Shown here piece after piece: positions 1-7,400 of a stretch of DNA of 10,072 nt. The notes beneath the pieces are model-generated. The model worked only from the letters and a program-made list of their open reading frames with translations, did not search any database and was not told where the DNA came from. Position 1 is the first letter of the stretch, and each line of letters opens with the position of its first letter. The DNA lies in assembly GCA_028565635.1 (NCBI GenBank), contig JAOXYB010068356.1, forward strand, positions 1 through 10,072, in the 5' to 3' direction. The DNA comes from Phoronis ovalis. Taxonomy: Eukaryota > Phoronida > Phoronidae. A program made the translations under genes and the position numbers.

Positions 1-3
1 ATT

Positions 4-70
4 GCTACCCTAAAATTTCAAAAAAATTGGATTGGGTTTGCTACCACAAGCTAAAATTTTGGATTGGGTT
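4..70. repeat. Degenerate two-copy tandem repeat
   Basis: Two adjacent copies (4-39 and 40-70) share GCTACC, then CTAAAATTT, then TTGGATTGGGTT, differing by short indels and an A-run. The array touches the window edge and may continue upstream. Confidence 0.55.
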
Positions 71-456
71 CCGCGGCGCATCCCCGTAGTCAAAAAACCT
101 TGAGTACCCCCACGGGACTCGCGCAGCCAGCAACCGATCGAACAGATTTCCGGTGATTGGAACAATTTCTAAGGATTTGGCAATAGCAATGACGGGAATT
201 CTCTGTTACGGAAACTGACGAATTTCCTTTAAACCATGATCAAGTTATTTTTTAGAGTTCCCAGTCGCTGTTGTGGAGATTTCACATTTGTCTAGTATTT
301 ATTTTTATGAACGCGTTTGATATAAGGAGTGATGACGGATTACATGCATGAAAATTACTTGGATCCTGCTGGACATGAAACAAACTGTATTTATTAATCC
401 TGAAAGAAAAAAATGAAATAAAAATCTCCATGAGACTCGATCATTGCTATGTGTAA

Positions 457-498
457 AATTATATAGTATGATCTTGCAATTATACAGTATGATCTTTA
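457..498. repeat. Two-copy 21-bp tandem repeat
   Basis: AATTATATAGTATGATCTT (457-475) recurs as AATTATACAGTATGATCTT (478-496), 18 of 19 bases identical with a 21-bp period. It is a simple local duplication in the 5' flank with no known role. Confidence 0.7.
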
Positions 499-796
499 GT
501 ATGCGGCACAATATCAAGTAACCGTTACCGTACAGCTGAAGTCTTAGCAATTTTTAATAACAGGATACGGTGAATGAGCTTGGTACATATAAACAGGCAT
601 ACATATTTTTAACTTAAAACTAAAATATTGAACACTACCAGCCGGGTCCACGCGGCGGGATAACCAGGACCTACTGCCAGGTCCACGCACAAATCAAACA
701 TTTCCGAATCATTTACTTCATTTACTGGAAATTCTGACAGTTTCTAGATAAAATAACAAATTATCGACGTATACCTTATAGATTACATGCTCCCGG

Positions 797-858
797 TATA
801 AAATGATCTGACTTGGACTATGTACCAATTCTAATGGTAGCAAATATGTTTCGAGTCC
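797..858 (+). promoter_or_regulatory. Candidate core promoter: TATA box, initiator, DPE-like element
   Basis: TATAAAA lies at 797-803. CCAATTC at 825-831 matches the initiator consensus YYANWYY with its A at 827, exactly 30 nt after the first T of the TATA box. At +28 to +32 from that A (854-858) AGTCC matches the downstream promoter element RGWYV. The three elements are correctly spaced and correctly placed upstream of the first recognised exon. This is a sequence prediction; no transcript evidence is available. Confidence 0.45.
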
Positions 859-898
859 ACAGAAATGTATTCGTCAGTTTCTGTAAAGGAGAATGTCC
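827..898 (+). other. Candidate 5' UTR and first coding exon (low confidence)
   Basis: The exon at 1404 needs an upstream exon ending in phase 0. One option starts at the predicted TSS 827, uses ATG 893-895 (A at -3) and ends after TCC at 898 before donor GTATGT (899-904), giving a Met-Ser N-terminus and an intron of 505 nt. Other phase-0 options are ATG 865 with weak donor GTAAAG at 883, ATG 985 with weak donor GTAGAA at 1033, and ATG 1227 directly before GTGATT. A better-looking donor, GTGAGA at 1004 after ATG 985, is phase 1 and would not keep the frame. ATGs at 834, 846 and 865 precede ATG 893. The first exon may also lie outside the window. Confidence 0.2.
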
Positions 899-1085
899 GT
901 ATGTACTACTGCTGAATCGTTAGAAGTTGTTCGAGTCTCCGGAAATCTGGTTAAGTTCCTGGCAACTTGCGCGAGTTCACAGAAATGAGTAGTAAGGATT
1001 TCGGTGAGAGACCCGGGAAATGGGTTCCAATGGTAGAAAACAAGTCCGCGAATGCGGATTGACGGTTCGAGTCTACGCTGATTAG
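850..1085. repeat. Dispersed degenerate 20-bp motif, four copies
   Basis: Related segments around TTCGAGTCCACAGAAATG occur at 850-869, 930-949 (TTCGAGTCTCCGGAAATC), 970-989 (GCGAGTTCACAGAAATG) and 1066-1082 (TTCGAGTCTACGCTG). The first three are spaced in multiples of 40 bp. They lie just downstream of the predicted TSS; the first overlaps the DPE-like element. Confidence 0.4.
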
Positions 1086-1246
1086 GTATAGGCCTGTCCT
1101 GTATAGAAATAATTTTGTCGTCATCGTCATGTAAGTTACTGTAAAAATATATCGTATCATCATTTTTAGATAAAACACTTTGTTGGTTACTTATATCAAC
1201 AAGATCACAACCGGCTTAAATTGGACATGGTGATTTTTAGATGTTA

Positions 1247-1261
1247 CGCCAGTATCTGGCG
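1247..1261. repeat. Short perfect inverted repeat
   Basis: CGCCAG and CTGGCG are separated by TAT, a 6-bp stem with a 3-nt loop, in the presumed first intron or 5' UTR. A role is not evident. Confidence 0.4.
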
Positions 1262-1403
1262 CAGTCAACGCGTTCGTGGATGAACGGTATTTGTTTTACA
1301 AGGAATGAAATAAAAGCATAAGCACCTAACGGCTCAGACATATTTTGAAGTTTCGTGCAAGTTTAATGATACTGGTACTGCTAATATGGGTATATTTTTT
1401 TAG

Positions 1404-1470
1404 GCTGCAACTTGTGGCGATAGCAACGGTGGCGATAGCAAATATTTTCCCATAGCTATCATTGGTATTG
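1404..1470 (+). CDS. PKS coding exon, N-terminal start of the ketosynthase
   Basis: A 67-nt exon lies between a T-rich acceptor (tatatttttttag, ending 1403) and a consensus donor GTAAGT at 1471-1476. It encodes 22 residues plus the first base of a Gly codon, ending in FPIAIIGI, the canonical first beta strand of PKS ketosynthases. Joined to 1829 it completes IIGIGCRMPG, which fixes both splice sites and the phase (0 at the start, 1 at the end). The first residues are a low-complexity linker, CGDSNGGDSK, encoded by a 13-bp exact direct repeat (1414-1426 and 1429-1441, 15-bp period). The in-frame codon just upstream (1401-1403) is TAG, so coding cannot extend contiguously. The exon has no ATG, so an upstream exon must supply the start. 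Confidence 0.85.
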
Positions 1471-4400
1471 GTAAGTAGTGCAATATTTGATACATTTTAG
1501 AGGACAAAAACAGCTAATTAATGTTGCTGCATATTTAACGTTGATATGAATTAGCAGTTTAAATAAATACAACGTAGTCCTGACTTTATGTGTCACTAAT
1601 TTATTCCTACAGCTAGCAGTGCAATACTTCGTTGTGCTGTGATTTATTAAAATCCATTCGAGTGGTACATTGTTTCTATATCCATACGCGATACCACAGT
1701 GGTAGTTAATAAAATGCAAGCGATAATTAAGTTAACAAATCTCTTGTGTACAACAGTATAATTAGAAATGTGCTTCCGGGACTACAATATATGCACGCAT
1801 AAACGATAGCAAACATTCTCTTATTCAGGTTGCAGAATGCCAGGACAAGTTAAAACACCTAAAGATTTCTGGGATGTGGTCCACGACGGCAAAGATTGCA
1901 TCATAGAAGTCCCAAAAGATCGCTGGTCACTTGATCTGTATTACAACCCTGACCAATCTCACCCGGGTACTCACATCACAAAGAAAGCAGGCTTTTGCAG
2001 CGATGTTGACATGTTTGATAATTCTTTCTTCAGAATTTCACCACGTGAAGCAACCATGATGGATCCACAGCAGAGACATCTTCTGGAAGTAACTGAAGAA
2101 GCTTTTGAAGATGCAGGTATTATTCCAGAAGAAACTAATGGTAACGTTGGGGTTTATGTTGGTATTGGAATGATGGATTATCCTCTTGGTATAATTGAAG
2201 ATCGTACACTAATGAATTCCTACGTCCATACTGGTGTGGCCCACAGTGTTGCAGCTAATCGTATATCTTATGTCTTCAACCTCCATGGGCCAAGCTTTGC
2301 TTGCGATACAGCATGTGCTTCTTCCATGACGTCAACTCATTTAGCTTGTATGGCTCTATGGAACAAAGAATGCGACATGGCCATAAGCGCTGGTAGTAAC
2401 TGTTTATTTATGCCTGAGATTACAGTTGGTTTCAGTGCACTTGGTGTCTTATCACCAGATGGCCAGTGTCGGCCATTTGATGCAGATGCTAAAGGGTATG
2501 TCAGAAGTGAAGGTTGGGGTGCTGTCATTCTTAAGCCTCTTGACAAAGCAATTCAAGATAATGACCATATTTATTGTGCAATCCGTGGTACCGTAATTGG
2601 AGACAATGGTAATAGCCAAAGTATCACCATGCCGTCAACAAGTGCACAGTTAAACCTAATGAGAACAGCTTATGCAAAGTTTGGTATTCCCCCGTCAAAG
2701 ATAGACTACATTGAAGCGCACGGCACAGGTACACCAGTTGGTGACCCCATTGAAGCTGAAGCAATTGGCAAAGCATTTGCACCATACCGTAATACGCCAT
2801 TAAAGATTGGATCGGCTAAAGGGAATTTTGGTCACATGGAATGTGCAGCAGGTATTGTCAGTATCATTAAAACAGCTTTGATGTTTCATAACCGTAAACT
2901 GGTGCCTTCCATAAATTATGTTAAACCCAATCATAGAATGGATGTGAACGAGCTGAAATTAGAAGTGGTGACAAAAGTTGAAAAGTTTGAAAATCGTCTC
3001 TATACTTTGGGTGTAAATAGCTTTGGTTTTGGCGGCGCTTTGGCTCATGCTATATTTGAAGAATTTCCGAAAGAGAAAGCTGAATTTCCTATAGAAGAAA
3101 CAGCTGGTTGGAAATTTGGATTCAGTGGCACCACAGGTCGGTCTATCATTATTCCATTATCTGCCAAATCTTCCGGCGCTTTGACATCTACTGCAGAGAA
3201 ATGGATTTCCTTTAAATACGACCTTGATGCAAACGCAGTAGTAGGGTGGCAATCCAACCGTCGAGCTCATCATAACAATCGCATGGCCGTTATTGCAAAC
3301 TGTGGTGTTGGTTTTAGAGAAACACTACAGAACTACATTAACAATGGTAGAGCTGATGAGGTTGTTATTGGAGGTTCCGTAAAGTCTGAAAAGTCTGTTG
3401 TGTGCATGGTATTTCCAGGACAGGGTCAACAGTGGTCTGGTATGGGTAATCAATTATATGCCACTGAAACTGTTTATCGTGATACTGTCAACAGATGTGA
3501 TCAAGTCTATAAAAAGATAACAGGCTTTTCCCTTCTTAAGAAATATGCAGTTTTCTGCGGATCACCAACGGAAGAAGATATTAACAAAATTGAATGTGCT
3601 TTACCATCTATCCTTTTTAATCAAATAGCTTTGTTTAATTTGTATACATATTGGGGCATTAAGCCTGATTGTGTAATAGGCCACAGTCTGGGAGAGGTAG
3701 GCGCTGCTTATGCTTGTGGTGGTCTGACTCTTGAAGATGCTGTTGCAGTAATTTATCAACGTGCACGGCTACAAACTATCCTAGTTCAACCAGGTGGTAT
3801 GGCAGCTTTGCGCGCAACTCCAGAAGAAGCAGAGAAACTTATTGCTCAATACAATGATATGTATATTGCTTGTATAAACTCCCCAGGTTCTGTGACACTT
3901 GCTGGAAACAGGAATACAATTGCTGCTATAGAGAAATCCAATCCCACTAAAGCGAAACAGTTGAGAGTCTTGCGTGCCTTCCATACGCCTCATATGGAAT
4001 CAATGAAAGCTGATTTTTTTAGAGTTCTTAAAGGGACACTTAATCCATCCAAGACTCATACTGCCGACTTCTATTCAACCATGACTGGTGACCTGTACGA
4101 AGGTAAATTTGATTGTCAGTATTGGTGGGATAATATTCGCAATAAAGTAGACTTCTTAGGAGGAACAAAATCATTGTTCCGTGACCAAAATATAGATGTT
4201 TTCCTGGAATTGGGTTCAGCTGCCACATTGCTGTCTTCCATCAACCAAACCGCTAGAGAAATTAATAAAGGTGGAGCAACTCTTGTTGTATCATGTCAAC
4301 GCCAGCAAGATGATAGAATGTGTCTGTTAAAGGCTTTAAGTCAATTATATGTCAGTGGAACATATATTGAATGGAAAAATGTAAACAACAATTTGTGTGA

Positions 4401-7400
4401 GTGGGCCCCAATACCAACATATGCTTGGCAACACCAATCGTATTGGACGGAGGCTGAATCAAGAACAAAGGTGCGTTTGGGTTTAGTGGATAGAACATAC
4501 AAAGGATTAGATGGTTTCTTGTCACCTGATGTATTTCCATACCTAGGTCAACATTGGGTAAACAATAGATTAGTTTTACCAGGAGCAGGTCATATTGAAT
4601 TTATGACTCAGTTGTGTTTCAGTAAAAACGATAATCCTTGGCTCAAGAATTTACGTTTTAAGAATCCTATTATACTTGAAGAATCTGGAAAAGGCACACA
4701 TGTTTGTTCAACCCGTACAGGATCTGTCATCCAGCTGTATTCTGATAATGGCAATCATTCTTCAGGTGAGGTGCACATAGTATCTGATAATCATACCATT
4801 CCTGATATTCTTCCCGTCGATGAAATATTAAGCAGATGTCCTCAGGCATTGACACAACAACAACATTATTCTAAGATGGCAAATCTTAACTTAAATGTTG
4901 GACCATTGATGCAGTATTTAAAACGTGTTTTGGTAGGTGACGGAGAAGCTTTCGGCTACCTAGCGCCACCTGAGAATGATCTTGAACGAATTAATACCTG
5001 TATACTTGATAGTGCTTTCCAAGTTGCACTTGCTGCAGCTAACCTAGGTACTACTATGTATATTCCTGTTAGAATTGAGTCTTTGCGCATGTTTGTACCG
5101 ATGCTGCCAGTAGGAGCACCGGTACTTGTTTATGTAAAAATCTTGGATATACACGCAATCGAATTCTTAGCAGACATCTACATGACTAAAGAAAATGGTG
5201 AAATGTTGGTGGAAATCAAAGGTTTCCAGGCAAGAAACGTGTCTGGGTCAAGAACAGGTGTTGATTTGAAATCATGTTTGTATACCACAGAATGGCAACC
5301 AAAACAAACCACATTTCCAAGCACATCATCACTGTATGAATTTATGGATCAAAAAAGACTCGAACGCCTTTATCCTGATGAAATGTCAGCAGTTAAAAAA
5401 GCAGAGACAGTCATGCCCATTCTACAGAAAATCTGTGTTACTTATTCGCGCAATGCTCTCTCAACTCTGCTAGAAGAAGAGACAGCCAACAGAAATCCAC
5501 GATGGGTTGCAAGACTGAAACAAGTTGCTTCTCATAATACTGATATCAGGTTCGAAGATGTTCATAAAATTCTAGACGAAATAGATAGCGACATTCCAGA
5601 ACTCAACACTGAGATTAAAATGTTGAGACGCATGGGTGACCTCCTCCCTGAAGCTTTGAAGGATCCTAGCGTGGCCTTGTCTGTCTTGTTTGCAGCAGAA
5701 CATCTAGCTACATATTTCATGGATTCTCTAACTACAAGACTTTACTACAAAATCGGCAGCGAAATTATCGCTGAAGCAATTTTTGATCTTTCAAAAAAGA
5801 AGAAAATCATTCGCATTTTTGAAGTTGGTGGTCGTATGGGAGGACTAGCTCGTTACATTTTGAGAGCAGTTCAGCCTTTGGTTGACCAAGGCAGAATTGA
5901 TTATCAGTTTACTGATCATGATGGCACTTTTTTTCCTCATGCTCAACAAACCTTGGAAGAATATGCTCACTGCGTTAAATACCAAGCCTTCGAAATGGAA
6001 AAGGGAGCTGTCGAACAAGGTTTTGTGCCAGGTACAGCCGATCTGCTTCTTTGCTTGGACAACCTTCATGCTTGTGCTAATATAGATACCGGTATACAGA
6101 ACATGAAAGATATGGTGTGTGAGGGAGGCTGGTTAATGTTCTATGAAGCAACCAATTCTTGCTTCATCACCGAGGTGGTGTTTGGTTCCCTAGCATTGTG
6201 TTGGGTCTACAATGATGAGCGACAAGATTGTTGTTGGATGAGTTCGAATGGTTGGAGTGACGCACTAAAAAAGAATGGTCTTGACAATGTAGTTGGTCTG
6301 TCAACAGAGAATGAATTCTTTCATTCGATTCTTATTGGTCAAAAACCTATTGCCATTGGGTCTAAACCCGACATCACTAAAAATTCTAAATGGACGGTAC
6401 TGTACAACACACAAAGTAATTTAGTTAAAGCAATACCAAAAGCTTTAGCAGCTGAGAAGCTTCACTGTGTAGACATTTCAGACAGCATATCATTTGAGAA
6501 ATTGTGGAATGAAGAAACGAATGTTGTCTACTGTTGGGATAAAAGCGATCTTTCTCTTAATATTTTACTGTCTTTGGCTAAGTCAATACATGCGGCAGGT
6601 AGTGTCATTACCAGTTTTTGGGTGTTAACTGAGAATGGGTCTTTTGACTGTAATAATCCCGAAGGTTCTTTAGCTATTGGCTTCCAACGAGTCATCAGTA
6701 ATGAAATGACAGAAGTGCCAACTTACTCGGTAGATCTGGATGGGACATCCGACATTGATGCTTTGGCTAATCAACTTACTGAGGTTTTCTACAAGCCACC
6801 TAAAGAAGAAAGAGAAAGCGTTGTTAGAAATAACAAAATTTTAATACCTCGAGTATTTAAACAGGATCTCATTGTACCATCTAACGTTGTTACCTCCTAC
6901 TGGAAGTTAGAATGTCCTATTGGCGTTCGTGATGTGGATGATGTGTATTACTGTGAACTACCAAAGGGTCCGTTAGCATCTGGTGAAGTGCTTATCAAAG
7001 TCAAAGCTGCTGGTGTTAATTTTAAAGATGTAATGATGTCCATGGGTATGTTGGAAGATCTTCCGTTGACACGTCATTTTGGTCTTGAATGTGCTGGTAT
7101 TGTGGAGAAGATCGGTAGTGGGGTTAGAAACGTGAATGTTGGTGATAAAGTTTTCACTCTGGGTGGTAACTGTTTAGCTGCTTATTTTGTGGCCGATGCT
7201 CGTCTAGTCATTCCAAAGCCATCAAACCTAAGCTGGTCTGAAGCTGGTGGTATCGGCTTGGTATTTGTCACTGCCTATCGTGCTTTAGTTGAGAAAGCTA
7301 ATATGAAAAGGGGCGAATCTATTCTTATTCACTCTGCTACCGGTGGTGTCGGTCAAGCAGCCATCAAAGTAGCTAAATACATTGGCGCTAGGATTTTCTG

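Larger units (their letters stand above)
1..796. other. 5' flanking region without a supportable gene
   Basis: This stretch is AT-rich, has stops in all frames and no coding pattern on either strand; the one antisense frame of about 80 codons (305-550) is built partly from a 21-bp tandem repeat and looks spurious. It contains the two short tandem repeats listed separately and a small GC-rich patch at about 641-690 with two copies of GGTCCACGC. Confidence 0.6.

Noticed and set aside
305-550. Antisense ORF of about 80 codons
   Set aside because: It is AT-rich, partly made of the 21-bp tandem repeat, and has no protein signature.
985-1008. First coding exon ATG 985 with donor GTGAGA at 1004
   Set aside because: It is an attractive donor, but the exon ends in phase 1 and reaches TAG quickly when joined to the phase-0 exon at 1404.
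1129-1136. Donor GTAAGT at 1131 as end of the first coding exon
   Set aside because: It is a near-consensus donor, but the required frame has TAA at 1110-1112 and no ATG after it. It could only end a non-coding leader exon.
951-1719. Two antisense ORFs (951-1178 and 1459-1719)
   Set aside because: They are short, without family motifs, and the second overlaps the KS exon and intron on the opposite strand.
5882-6085. Internal + strand ORF in the psiMT region (and the similar one at 7742-7942)
   Set aside because: Both are alternative frames inside a clearly coding PKS exon.
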